Assembly (NCBI GenBank): GCA_903829945.1
Contig: CAIKRV010000088.1
Location: 1 to 53,757 of the forward strand
Length of the DNA stretch: 53,757 bases
From: an uncultured bacterium
GTDB taxonomy: Bacteria > Bacteroidota > Bacteroidia > CAILMK01
Direction of reading: 5' to 3'
A program made the translations under genes and the position numbers. The notes beneath the pieces were generated by a model. That model saw nothing but the letters and a program-made list of their open reading frames with translations. It was not told where the DNA came from and searched no databases. The stretch's first letter is position 1. Each line of letters starts with the position of its first letter. Below, piece by piece: positions 1-8,498 of this stretch.

Positions 1-2
1 AG

Positions 3-44
3 AAAAGTACTACTACCAAGAAGAAAGTAGTTAAAAGAAAATAG
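3..44 (+). CDS. C-terminal tail of an unknown protein (partial, cut by window edge)
   Basis: One plus-strand frame enters at the left edge and stops at TAG 42-44. It gives a 13-residue basic tail, KSTTTKKKVVKRK. Lys-rich tails like this end many Bacteroidota nucleic-acid-binding proteins, but 13 residues cannot identify the family. A strong plus-strand terminator starts 18 bases after the stop, which supports a real gene ending here. The other two frames also stop within about 35 bases, so the frame choice rests on composition and the terminator. Confidence 0.4.
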   Translation, partial: KSTTTKKKVVKRK

Positions 45-62
45 TTTTATATACTGAAAATT

Positions 63-100
63 AAAAGGCCGTTCGGAAATTCCGGACGGCCTTTTTTATT
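63..100 (+). terminator. Intrinsic terminator of the left-edge gene
   Basis: A 12-bp stem pairs 65-76 with 82-93 (AAGGCCGTTCGG against CCGGACGGCCTT, one G-T wobble) around the loop AAATT, followed by a T-run at 92-97. The A-run on the 5' side may let it work in both directions. Confidence 0.85.
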
Positions 101-143
101 GGAGAACACTAAAGGATTTTTAAAAGCAGAAAGTTTAGCCCAC

Positions 144-173
144 AAAAAAAGGCAATCCGAGGATTGCCTTTTT
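144..173 (-). terminator. Intrinsic terminator after the gldJ-like gene
   Basis: A GC-containing stem (GGCAATC, 151-157, with GATTGCC, 162-168) around a CGAG loop is flanked by A-run 144-150 and T-run 169-173. On the minus strand it lies about 20 bases past the stop at 193, so it should end the porP/gldJ transcript. It also reads as a terminator from the other side. Confidence 0.8.
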
Positions 174-192
174 GATATACTTTAGTATTGTA

Positions 193-1614
193 TTATTTCA
201 TTTTTCTTCCACCTACGCGAATCATTGCGCAACGGAAACCTAAGGTAGATAAAGATTGATCTTCATCTAAGAAACGGCGAGTACCCGGAGAAAGGAAGAA
301 TGCTCTATCATTCCAGCTACCACCTTTATAAACACGAGCCTTATCACTAATTAAAGTTGAAACACCGTATTCATATTTTTGTTCGCCGCCATTGTATTCC
401 ATTTCATCACGAGAACCTTTGTTATCTGCCTTTTTGTAGTTTCTACGACCGGCATTTTCTTCATTGGTTACGTTTTCATATTGAATACGGCCTAAGCTAT
501 CTTTATCTTCTACATATCCGTCAGCGTTACGTTTTACTTTTTGGAAAACGTTACCACGGAAAGAATTCATATCATTCATATCTTCGAAAGTAAGCGGACG
601 ATATACGTCCATTACCCATTCGCTAACGTTACCGCTCATATTATAAAGACCGAAATCATTAGGCCAGTAAGAACGAACCGGAGCAGTAATAGGTGCTGCG
701 TCATTCGGCATTTCAGATACACCCATATTATCACCACGACCACGTTTGTAGTTACCACGCATTCTTCCTACGTAGTGACCATCAATTTTACGCATGGATA
801 AACCATCCCAAGAATATATTCTACGTTCGTTTACGTTTTCAAATTTAGCATTACCTTGTGCGGCAAGAGCTGCATATTCCCATTCTGCTTCAGTAGGTAG
901 GCGATAATCAGGTAATAAGATACCATCTTCTTGACGAACCTTACGTTTTCCACCGCCCGGGCCTAAGTTTTTCTTTTGATTTTTAACCATCCCTTCATAC
1001 TGACCTACTAAGTAAGCTTCAGTATTGAAGTTATCATCACCGCTTTGGCTAGGATTAGCTTTTAAGAATCCTTGGTCAATCATGATTTGCTCATTCACAC
1101 GGTCAGTTCTCCATTTGCAATATTCTGTAGCTTGGAGCCAATTAACACCAACCACAGGATAATTTTGGAAAGCCGGGTGACGGAAATAATATTTTACATA
1201 AGGCTCATTATAAGCCAATGGATCTCTCCAACACAAAGTGTCAGGTTTAGCTTTTTCAGCAACTTCAGGGAAGTCCTGATAAACACGACCTAACCAATAT
1301 AAGTATTCAAGGTAATCAATATTAGCTACCTCAGTTTGGTCAATATAATAATCAGTAACGGTAATACGACGAGGAACGGCATCCGCTTCCCAACGTACAT
1401 CTTGTTCAAACTGACCCATTTGGTAAGTTCCACCAGGAATAAACACGAGGTTTGGACCAGTGGCTTGCTCATGGTAGTCAAGTTTTTCAAAACCACCGTT
1501 CTTTTTATCATTGTAGTTCCAACCAGTAGTAGCTGATTTTTCCTTTTTCCCACAACTTGCTAAAAGTGTGGCAGTTCCCAACAAAACTACCAGTAACGAG
1601 TTCTTCTTAATCAT
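193..1614 (-). CDS. gldJ: T9SS/gliding lipoprotein, GldJ-like (GldJ/GldK family)
   Basis: Outer-membrane-anchored lipoprotein of the type IX secretion and gliding machinery. The N-terminus is a lipoprotein signal ending in LLASC, with the lipidated Cys at residue 21. The rest is a formylglycine-generating-enzyme/sulfatase-modifying fold from about residue 55 (FIPGGTYQMG) through VVGVNWLQATEYCKWRTDRVNE to a C-terminal GGSWND...GTRR...GFRC signature. In GldJ and GldK this fold is structural, not an enzyme. The length of 473 residues is close to GldK, but the post-lipobox motif TTGWNYND and the position beside porU-porV, as in Flavobacterium johnsoniae, favour GldJ. No gldL, gldM or gldN follows: a terminator lies directly downstream. 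It probably shares a transcript with porP, 94 bases upstream, and a possible extra promoter lies in that gap. The alternative name is GldK/PorK. Confidence 0.8.
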   Translation of the reverse strand: MIKKNSLLVVLLGTATLLASCGKKEKSATTGWNYNDKKNGGFEKLDYHEQATGPNLVFIPGGTYQMGQFEQDVRWEADAVPRRITVTDYYIDQTEVANIDYLEYLYWLGRVYQDFPEVAEKAKPDTLCWRDPLAYNEPYVKYYFRHPAFQNYPVVGVNWLQATEYCKWRTDRVNEQIMIDQGFLKANPSQSGDDNFNTEAYLVGQYEGMVKNQKKNLGPGGGKRKVRQEDGILLPDYRLPTEAEWEYAALAAQGNAKFENVNERRIYSWDGLSMRKIDGHYVGRMRGNYKRGRGDNMGVSEMPNDAAPITAPVRSYWPNDFGLYNMSGNVSEWVMDVYRPLTFEDMNDMNSFRGNVFQKVKRNADGYVEDKDSLGRIQYENVTNEENAGRRNYKKADNKGSRDEMEYNGGEQKYEYGVSTLISDKARVYKGGSWNDRAFFLSPGTRRFLDEDQSLSTLGFRCAMIRVGGRKMK

Positions 1615-1660
1615 GATATTCTGTTTGCTTTTAGACGATCTAATTTCAGTTTATTAACTA

Positions 1661-1668
1661 CAAAAATA
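1661..1668 (-). promoter_or_regulatory. Possible -7 promoter element for the gldJ-like gene
   Basis: On the minus strand this reads TATTTTTG, an exact match to TAnnTTTG, 46 bases before the gldJ-like start and inside the porP-gldJ gap. I saw no convincing -33 TTTG at the usual spacing, so internal initiation is only possible. Confidence 0.35.
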
Positions 1669-1708
1669 GTTTAAATATTTTATCTTAGTAAAAAAATCCT
1701 TTCAAATA

Positions 1709-2722
1709 TTAAAAACCAGGGCAAGGAATTTTCTTAAACTTCCTTACTTGTTTAGGGCTCATTGGAGGTAATTCAATAATTAAAGATACCTCATGGCTAC
1801 CGGTTGCCGCTGCACGAGCATCGGAAACGGTTAAGTCATAGCTATATCCAATTCTAACGGCATCCTTTTTAACACCAATTAAAACCATTAATGCATCAGA
1901 ATTCGGGCGTGTTTGACGGTACCAAAGACCAGCTACAAAATAATTTTTAATAAAGTATGCCCCGAAATTTACTTGGCGGAAATTCGCCTGTTGTTGGAAC
2001 AAGATATTAGGGGAGATAAAAGTAGAAGGGTCTCTTTTCCAATTATCTACAGTAATAGTCATCCCGGCATTAACGGTATATTTACGAGGAAGGGTACTAT
2101 TCGGGTTACCGAAAAATGATTGAGTAGGCTCAACGATGTGATTTACAGAGAAACCACCATAATATTTATTAGTAAAGGCCAATAAACCTGCAGAGAAATC
2201 AGGGATAAAGTCTGTGGTTTCCACGCCTTTAGGTATTCTTTCTTGGGTTACACGACCCAACCATCCTTTACGAGGGTCAATTTCATCACCAAAGTGAAGC
2301 TTATCAAAATCCAAACTACGTTGGAAAGCTCCGGCTTGTAAACCGGCTTTGATAATAAAGTAATCTCTGGTTGCATCTTTTATTCTAAGATCATAAGAGT
2401 AAACTCCACTGAAAGAAGAAGTTGATAATCTTCCATCCCCGGCCTGATCGTACCAAACCTGAGCACCTATTCCACCGCCAATTCCGTCAAAATGCTGATC
2501 ATAAGAAGCGGCATAAGTAACGAAAGTACCTGAAATACTTGGCCATTGGTCGCGGAAGTTAATACAGAAACGCGGACCGGCAGTAGTTCCGGCAAATGCA
2601 GGATTAGTGTATAGGGGGTTCGCATAAAACTGAGTAAACTCGGGGTCCTGAGCATTAGCTGTGCCTGCAAAAAGCAAACCTAGCGACATAAATAGTAAGA
2701 CTCTCTTCATTGCCTTATTCAT
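1709..2722 (-). CDS. porP: T9SS outer-membrane protein, PorP/SprF family
   Basis: PorP/SprF proteins are outer-membrane beta-barrels that help assemble the T9SS or serve export and anchoring of particular substrates; many genomes hold several copies. The 337-residue product has a signal peptide ending near TANAQ (residues 20-25), then the family's opening DPEFTQFYANPLYTNPAFAGT. It continues with strand-forming repeats rich in Gly, Tyr and Phe, including a GIGGGIGAQVWYD segment, and ends in a short basic tail with CPGF. It precedes the GldJ-like gene on the same strand and is divergent from porU. An in-frame ATG at codon 5 is an equally plausible start. Whether this copy is the core PorP or a substrate-specific paralogue cannot be told from sequence. 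Confidence 0.9.
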   Translation of the reverse strand: MNKAMKRVLLFMSLGLLFAGTANAQDPEFTQFYANPLYTNPAFAGTTAGPRFCINFRDQWPSISGTFVTYAASYDQHFDGIGGGIGAQVWYDQAGDGRLSTSSFSGVYSYDLRIKDATRDYFIIKAGLQAGAFQRSLDFDKLHFGDEIDPRKGWLGRVTQERIPKGVETTDFIPDFSAGLLAFTNKYYGGFSVNHIVEPTQSFFGNPNSTLPRKYTVNAGMTITVDNWKRDPSTFISPNILFQQQANFRQVNFGAYFIKNYFVAGLWYRQTRPNSDALMVLIGVKKDAVRIGYSYDLTVSDARAAATGSHEVSLIIELPPMSPKQVRKFKKIPCPGF

Positions 2723-2790
2723 AAAAATTATTTAAGCAGTTTATAATTTTAATCTTTTCTGTACGTTTAAGAATCCAATTTGTAAAAAAC

Positions 2791-2821
2791 TTGTTTAAAC
2801 TCTTAATCGTAACTAACTTTG
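2791..2821 (+). promoter_or_regulatory. Bacteroidota-type promoter of porU
   Basis: A TTG at 2791-2793 is followed after 20 bp by TAACTTTG at 2814-2821, an exact TAnnTTTG match. Transcription would begin near 2826-2829, leaving a leader of about 25 bases before ATG 2852. Confidence 0.7.
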
Positions 2822-2851
2822 TTTACACTTTCATCAAAACTACACAAATTT

Positions 2852-5800
2852 ATGAAGATATCCACTCGTTTTCTGCTCTTTTTAGCATTAAATCTTACGG
2901 CTATCTCTTGCCTTCATGCTTCCCCTTTCAAGTTCTACAGGGAAATAAACAGGCAAATTAACAAAAATGTGATTAATTCTCAAAAAGAATTTTCAAATTT
3001 TTTAAATGCCTTCCCTGAAAATCCAACGGATCCCGGGAATTCCGCTTCGGGAAATGGAGCTTCTCAGGCCATGAATAAACGTAGTCAGCCGAATAATTCT
3101 GTGATGAATTCAGGCGCTTGGTACAAATTAGGATTGACCAATTCTGGCGTATATTATATTAATTATCAATACTTAAAGTCTTTAGGAATTAATCCTGACC
3201 AGATTGCAAAAAAGTATATACATATATATGGTAAACGTGGTGGAACCCTTTCTGAAATAGCCGGAAGCCCGCGTGACCTCGATTTAACGGAGAACCCAAT
3301 TTTTGTTACAGGCAACGGTTCTGATATGTTCGGATCTTCCGATTATATTCTTTTTTATGGTGAAAGCCCGGTGCAATGGTTATACAGTAGTGGTGATAAT
3401 CATTTTCATCATCAACAAAATGCCTATTCGGATACCACGTATTATTTCTTATGTATTAATGATTCCCAAGGTTTAAGAATTGATAGCCGAACTTCCTCCT
3501 CCAGTTTTGATCGAACAATTACGGCCTACGATGATTTTAGGTTGCATGATGTAGACAATTGGACCGACATTACTAAAAATGTAAAATCAGGTAGGCAATG
3601 GTGGGGTGAGGCTTTTGATAAGGTTCAAAGTCAAACATTTAGCTTTGATTTTCCGGATCGTGATCCTAATAATTGCACCTTGTATATGCGTACCGTTTTT
3701 GCAGCGCGCTCGCTAAACCAAACCAGTTTTGATGTTTATTGCAATAATACAAAGCGATTTAATTACGTTTTAGAAGCTGCCAATTTTGATTTTACTCAAG
3801 ATTATGCTACCCAAGGCAATGGATTAACCTCCACTACTTATTGTGATGGCTCCAATCATTTGGATATAAATATTCAATTTAACATGAATGGCGACTATAA
3901 TGCCTTGGCTTGGTTGGATTTTATAGAGCTCAATGCGCGATGCAAATTATCCTTCCATAATGGGCAATTCGTATTTCGCGATGCCTTAAGTTATGATTCG
4001 GGCCATGTAAATAAATTTAGCATAGCCAATTCAAATAACAATACCTTGGTTTGGGAAGTAACCGATATCCACAATGTACATCTCATTAAAGGGAGTTTAA
4101 ATAATGGTAATTATGAATTTACCGCCGGTTCGGATACCCTCAGAGAATTTGTAACTTTTGATGGTTCTAATTTGCTTATTCCGGTATCCTTTGGAAGTGT
4201 TGGAAATCAAAATTTGCATGGATTGGCACAAGCAGATATGGTTATTATTTCTCACCCTAATTTTATGGCTGCATCGAATAGGATTGCAAATTTCCATAGG
4301 AATAGGGATCATTTTACGGTACACGTAGTTACGCCACAGCAGATTTACAATGAATTTTCTTCCGGCTCTCAGGATGTCACTGCCTTCAGAGATTTTTTAA
4401 AAATGTTTTATGACCGTGCCAAAAACGACCCGAGTCAAAAGCAAATAAAATATGTTTTGCTGATGGGTGCTGCTTCGTATGATCCTAAATATAGAGTGCC
4501 GAATAACACCAATTTTATTCCAATTTACGAAACCAATCAAGACAAAAATTCAGTATCTTTTATCAACTCTTTTTGTTCGGATGATTTTATCGGATTCTTA
4601 GACGATGGTGAAGGTATTTTGCCTACCAGTAATCAAGTGGATGTTGGCATCGGCAGGTTTCCGGTCGTAAGTACCGATGAAGCCAATGCCATGGCAGATA
4701 AAGTTGAAGCATATGTTGATCCTCGTTCTATGAGTGATTGGCGTAATCAATTAAGTTTTGCTGCCGATGATCAGGAATTTAATTTGTTTGAATTATCCAC
4801 TGAAACAACAACAGATTCCATCAAAAGGCAATACCCGATTTTCAATATTGAAAAAATTTATTTGGACGCTTACCAGATGGAAGTAACTACTACCGGTTCG
4901 CGCTATCCTGATGCACAAAAAGCCATAGTGGATCGCGTAAATAAAGGTGCTTTAGTAATGACCTATACGGGACATGGTGGAGAATCAGGATGGGCGAATG
5001 AACGTGTATTGGAAGTAGCGGATATAAATTCATGGAAAAATAAATATGCTATGCCGGTTTTCCTTACGGCTACTTGTGAATTTGGCAGGTATGATGATCC
5101 TACCTTGGTATCAGCGGGACAATTATGTATTTTAAATCCGAATGGTGGAGCCGTAGCTTTATTTACTACGACAAGACTGGCAGAATCTACCGGGAATGAT
5201 GCCTTGACCAGAGGTGTTTATCAAAACAATATTTTCAGTACTCCTAATGGCATGGCACGGAGGTTTGGTGATATTATTGCCACTGCCAAAAATGCAGCAG
5301 GATTCTCTGAAAATACTTGCATTTTTGCTTTGCTGGGTGATCCTGCCTTGCAGATTGCTTTACCTATGGATTCTGTAGTTACTACCCAAATTAATGAACA
5401 TATTGTTGACCCCACACAAAATGACACCTTGCGCGCACTAACCATGGTGACTATTAAGGGATATATTTCTGATCGTTCAGGCAATAAAAGAACAAGCTTC
5501 AATGGGGTTATTTATCCTACGGTATATGATAAAGCACAAACCCTTACAACCTTAGCGAATGTAACAGGGACTGCAAATCCAAGCTATAAAATGAATTTTT
5601 CTGTTCAGAATAATATTATTTTTAAAGGGGCCGCTACGGTTAAAAACGGAGAATTCAGTTTCACTTTTGTCATGCCTAAAGATGTTTCTTTTACAAACTC
5701 CAAGGGAAAGATTTCGTATTATGCTACCAATGGAACTAATGAAGATGCCAGCGGATATTATAACAATATAATTATTGGAGGCAGTTCTGATCATGAAGTA

Positions 5801-6466
5801 AAAGAGGACGGATTAGGGCCGAAAATTCAATTGTATATTAATGATACCACCTTTATATCCGGCGGGATATGTAATGATACTCCGCATTTATTAGCTAAAC
5901 TTTGGGATGACGTAGGAATTAATACGGTTGGTAATGGAATCGGACATGATATAACAGGCGTGCTGAACGGAGGGGATCCTATCGTGATGAATGATTACTA
6001 TCAGTCGGATTTAGATAATTACCATTCGGGTTGGCTGAATTATCCGTTTCAACTTTTACCGACCGGAAAATATACGCTTACTTTAAAAGTTTGGGATGTA
6101 GCAAATAATTCAGCAGAAGCATCGATTGATTTTGAAGTAGTAGATCATTCAGATTTTACTATTGGAAAATTATATAATTTCCCAAATCCATTTTCAGACT
6201 ATACTACTTTCTCCTTTGAACACAATGCAGATCCCAATGAACAATTAGAGGTCACAATTTATATATATAATATTCAAGGACAATTAGTTAAAACAATTTC
6301 TGCCACGCCGGTGAATGGTGGCAGTCACGTTAAAACAGTATTTTGGGATGGAAAAACAGATGCGGGTGCTCCGATGGCCAATGGGATGTATATTTACCGA
6401 ATGAGTGTACAATCCCCTAGCGGTAGTCATCAGGAATTAAATGCGAAGCTGATAATAATTCGTTAA
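2852..6466 (+). CDS. porU: T9SS sortase PorU (C25 gingipain-like peptidase)
   Basis: PorU is the outer-surface sortase of the T9SS. It removes the C-terminal signal of exported proteins and attaches them to the cell surface, working with PorV. The 1204-residue product has a signal peptide (LLFLALNLTAISCLHA) and a long N-terminal beta-rich region. The gingipain-type peptidase domain follows, with catalytic His708 in YTGHGGESGW and Cys742 in TATCEFG. After Ig-like regions it ends in a FlgD/CTD-like module with NFPNPF and NGMYIYRM, as expected because PorU itself carries a T9SS CTD. The start is set at ATG 2852: an upstream in-frame TTG at 2819 lies inside the promoter element, and only the shorter form begins with a proper signal peptide. 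porV follows after 183 bases. Confidence 0.93.
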   Translation: MKISTRFLLFLALNLTAISCLHASPFKFYREINRQINKNVINSQKEFSNFLNAFPENPTDPGNSASGNGASQAMNKRSQPNNSVMNSGAWYKLGLTNSGVYYINYQYLKSLGINPDQIAKKYIHIYGKRGGTLSEIAGSPRDLDLTENPIFVTGNGSDMFGSSDYILFYGESPVQWLYSSGDNHFHHQQNAYSDTTYYFLCINDSQGLRIDSRTSSSSFDRTITAYDDFRLHDVDNWTDITKNVKSGRQWWGEAFDKVQSQTFSFDFPDRDPNNCTLYMRTVFAARSLNQTSFDVYCNNTKRFNYVLEAANFDFTQDYATQGNGLTSTTYCDGSNHLDINIQFNMNGDYNALAWLDFIELNARCKLSFHNGQFVFRDALSYDSGHVNKFSIANSNNNTLVWEVTDIHNVHLIKGSLNNGNYEFTAGSDTLREFVTFDGSNLLIPVSFGSVGNQNLHGLAQADMVIISHPNFMAASNRIANFHRNRDHFTVHVVTPQQIYNEFSSGSQDVTAFRDFLKMFYDRAKNDPSQKQIKYVLLMGAASYDPKYRVPNNTNFIPIYETNQDKNSVSFINSFCSDDFIGFLDDGEGILPTSNQVDVGIGRFPVVSTDEANAMADKVEAYVDPRSMSDWRNQLSFAADDQEFNLFELSTETTTDSIKRQYPIFNIEKIYLDAYQMEVTTTGSRYPDAQKAIVDRVNKGALVMTYTGHGGESGWANERVLEVADINSWKNKYAMPVFLTATCEFGRYDDPTLVSAGQLCILNPNGGAVALFTTTRLAESTGNDALTRGVYQNNIFSTPNGMARRFGDIIATAKNAAGFSENTCIFALLGDPALQIALPMDSVVTTQINEHIVDPTQNDTLRALTMVTIKGYISDRSGNKRTSFNGVIYPTVYDKAQTLTTLANVTGTANPSYKMNFSVQNNIIFKGAATVKNGEFSFTFVMPKDVSFTNSKGKISYYATNGTNEDASGYYNNIIIGGSSDHEVKEDGLGPKIQLYINDTTFISGGICNDTPHLLAKLWDDVGINTVGNGIGHDITGVLNGGDPIVMNDYYQSDLDNYHSGWLNYPFQLLPTGKYTLTLKVWDVANNSAEASIDFEVVDHSDFTIGKLYNFPNPFSDYTTFSFEHNADPNEQLEVTIYIYNIQGQLVKTISATPVNGGSHVKTVFWDGKTDAGAPMANGMYIYRMSVQSPSGSHQELNAKLIIIR

Positions 6467-6543
6467 CACATTAATTGATAAATAATATTTTGATACTTAA
6501 GTAATTAGCTATTATAAGACAAAACAAGGCAATTTCTATGCAT

Positions 6544-6561
6544 TTCTTACGTTTGTAAGAA
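6544..6561. repeat. Small inverted repeat between porU and porV
   Basis: TTCTTAC (6544-6550) and GTAAGAA (6555-6561) form a perfect 7-bp inverted repeat around GTTT. No T-run follows, so it is a poor terminator. It may be a weak hairpin in the porU 3' end or part of the porV control region. Confidence 0.4.
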
Positions 6562-6576
6562 GGCCGACGTTGAAAA

Positions 6577-6601
6577 ACACATATTATTGCAATATATGTG
6601 T
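6577..6601. promoter_or_regulatory. Interrupted 24-nt palindrome upstream of porV (candidate operator)
   Basis: ACACATAT (6577-6584), T6585, ATTGCAAT (6586-6593) and ATATGTGT (6594-6601) make a perfect 24-nt palindrome broken by one inserted T. It lies just upstream of the porV -7 element (6624-6631), where a transcription factor site would be expected. No T-run follows on the plus strand. Confidence 0.45.
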
Positions 6602-6623
6602 AGCTTGCAGCCAATTATTTTTT

Positions 6624-6631
6624 TAGTTTTG
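6624..6631 (+). promoter_or_regulatory. -7 promoter element of porV
   Basis: TAGTTTTG matches TAnnTTTG exactly and lies 18 bases before the porV ATG. A TTG at 6605-6607 is 16 bp upstream, slightly short for a -33 element. It suggests porV can be transcribed independently of porU. Confidence 0.55.
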
Positions 6632-6649
6632 TAATCTATATATGAATAT

Positions 6650-7909
6650 ATGAATCGTTTTTCAAAAATCTTACTTTTGGGTGTACTAACGTTTTACGTT
6701 GGTCAAACAAGTGCACAACTTTCTACCAGTCAATTATTGGGACAGCGAAATGTAATAACCACAGCCGTACCCTTTCTTATGATAACACCGGATGCTGCAT
6801 CCGGCGCCATGGGTGATGTTGGGGTAGCTACTAATCCTGATGAAAATTGCATGCATTGGAATCCTGCTAAATTGGCTTTTATGCCACATGACGGAGGTAT
6901 TTCAGTTTCTTATACGCCGTGGCTGCGTTCTTTGGTTCCTGATATCAGTTTATCCTACCTTTCAGGGTATTATAAAATTGATAAATTATCCGGTTTTGGA
7001 GCATCCTTAAGATATTTCTCTTTAGGTGATATTCAATTTACAGATAATTATGGAAATGATTTGAAACAATACAGACCTTATGAATTTGCCACCGATTTGG
7101 GATATGCAAGAAAATTATCTGATAATTTTTCAATTGGTGTAGCCGGCCGTTTTATTTACTCTGACTTAGCGGGCAAAACTCCTATTGGAAATGGATCATC
7201 TTCCACACAGCCTGCCATTGGTTTTGGCGGAGATATCTCAGGATATTATACCAAAGCGATGAAAGTTTCAGGGTACAATGCCAATCTAGGTTTAGGATTT
7301 GATATTTCTAACCTTGGACCAAAAATAACCTATACCAATGATGCTTCCCGCGATTATATTCCCATTAATATGCGAGTAGGCGGTTATTTTAATTTCCACA
7401 TTGATGATTACAATGAACTTGCTATTGCATTAGACTTAAATAAATTATTAGTACCAACACCTCCGGCATATAAATTGGACCAATATGGTAATCCAATTCT
7501 TGATCCGGTCAGCGGACAACCGGAGCTATCTGCCGGTATGGATCCAAACCGTCCGGTATTGCAAGGTATTTTTACTTCTTTTTATGATGCACCTGGAGGA
7601 TTATCCGAAGAAATTAAAGAAATTAATCCTTCAGTAGGACTTGAATATTGGTACGATAAACAAGTAGCAGGAAGAATGGGTTATTTTTATGAAGCCGTTC
7701 AAAAAGGCGGTCGTCAATATTTAACCTTAGGCGGTGGCGTTCGTTATAATATTCTTACCCTAGATTTTTCTTACTTAATTACCACCAACGGTCAAAATAC
7801 TACGCAACGTAATCCCTTGGATAATACCTTAAGATTTACACTTGCTTTGCACTTCGATAAAAAGAAGAAAAGTGATAAAGAGCCAAACAATAATGGCGGT
7901 GGCAGGTAA
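6650..7909 (+). CDS. porV: T9SS outer-membrane protein PorV (LptO)
   Basis: PorV is a FadL-like 14-strand barrel that binds the C-terminal signal of T9SS substrates and hands them to PorU. The 419-residue product has a signal peptide ending at QTSAQ, then the PorV hallmark TAVPFLMITPDAASGAMGDVGVAT, followed by HWNPAKLAFM. Aromatic and Gly-rich strands run to the end, with a basic, Asn/Gly-rich terminus after FTLALHFDKKKK. An ATG eight bases upstream, at 6642, opens a frame that stops after three codons, so ATG 6650 is the start. It follows porU on the same strand and has its own -7 element and a strong terminator. Confidence 0.95.
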   Translation: MNRFSKILLLGVLTFYVGQTSAQLSTSQLLGQRNVITTAVPFLMITPDAASGAMGDVGVATNPDENCMHWNPAKLAFMPHDGGISVSYTPWLRSLVPDISLSYLSGYYKIDKLSGFGASLRYFSLGDIQFTDNYGNDLKQYRPYEFATDLGYARKLSDNFSIGVAGRFIYSDLAGKTPIGNGSSSTQPAIGFGGDISGYYTKAMKVSGYNANLGLGFDISNLGPKITYTNDASRDYIPINMRVGGYFNFHIDDYNELAIALDLNKLLVPTPPAYKLDQYGNPILDPVSGQPELSAGMDPNRPVLQGIFTSFYDAPGGLSEEIKEINPSVGLEYWYDKQVAGRMGYFYEAVQKGGRQYLTLGGGVRYNILTLDFSYLITTNGQNTTQRNPLDNTLRFTLALHFDKKKKSDKEPNNNGGGR

Positions 7910-7929
7910 AAAAATAAATAAAAATGTAG

Positions 7930-7962
7930 AAAAACGTGAGAAGCTTATTCTCACGTTTTTTT
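7930..7962 (+). terminator. Intrinsic terminator after porV
   Basis: AAAAACGTGAGAA (7930-7942) pairs perfectly with TTCTCACGTTTTT (7948-7960) around GCTTA and runs into more T. It lies 20 bases after the porV stop. Confidence 0.9.
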
Positions 7963-7988
7963 GTTTAACAAGAGTGCTTTACATTACT

Positions 7989-7996
7989 TAATTTTG
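7989..7996 (+). promoter_or_regulatory. -7 promoter element of ispF
   Basis: TAATTTTG is an exact TAnnTTTG match 22 bases before the ispF ATG. The nearest upstream TTTG (7960-7963) is 25 bp away, longer than usual, so only the -7 half is convincing. Confidence 0.5.
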
Positions 7997-8018
7997 AAAA
8001 CTAAATTAATTACTTCTT

Positions 8019-8498
8019 ATGAATTTTCGAATCGGATTTGGTTTTGATGTTCACCAATTAGAAAAAGCCGACACCCTTATTCTGGGAGGTATTGCCATAC
8101 CTTCTCAAAAAGGCGCGGTGGGTCATTCTGATGCAGATGTATTAATACATGCTATATGTGATGCACTATTGGGTGCAGCCGGCCTGCGTGATATAGGAAA
8201 TCAATTCCCAAATACTGACCCCACCCTTAAAGGAATAGATAGTAAAATACTTTTAAGTAAAACGATAAAACTATTAGAAGACCATAATTATTTGGTCGGA
8301 AATATTGATGCCACGGTATGTTTGGAACAACCTAAAATAAATCCGCATATCGAAAATATGAGAATGGTATTATCCGAGATTTTGAAAATAGAAAGTAGTG
8401 CTGTTTCCATTAAAGCTACCACCAATGAAACCTTAGGTTATGTAGGTAGAGAAGATGGCATCAATGCCTATGCGGTGGCACTTATTTATAAGCCTTAG
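8019..8498 (+). CDS. ispF: 2-C-methyl-D-erythritol 2,4-cyclodiphosphate synthase
   Basis: IspF converts CDP-methylerythritol 2-phosphate to methylerythritol 2,4-cyclodiphosphate and releases CMP, in the cytoplasmic MEP route to isoprenoids. The 159-residue length is typical. The metal ligands are visible as Asp10 and His12 in GFGFDVHQLE and His44 in DVLIHAICDALLG. HSDAD (36-40) and the C-terminal IKATTNETLGYVGREDGI are also family signatures. Its 3' end overlaps the convergent ribE end by 4 bases. It has its own -7 element after the porV terminator. The polyprenyl synthase at 21899-22858 uses downstream products of this pathway. Confidence 0.97.
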   Translation: MNFRIGFGFDVHQLEKADTLILGGIAIPSQKGAVGHSDADVLIHAICDALLGAAGLRDIGNQFPNTDPTLKGIDSKILLSKTIKLLEDHNYLVGNIDATVCLEQPKINPHIENMRMVLSEILKIESSAVSIKATTNETLGYVGREDGINAYAVALIYKP

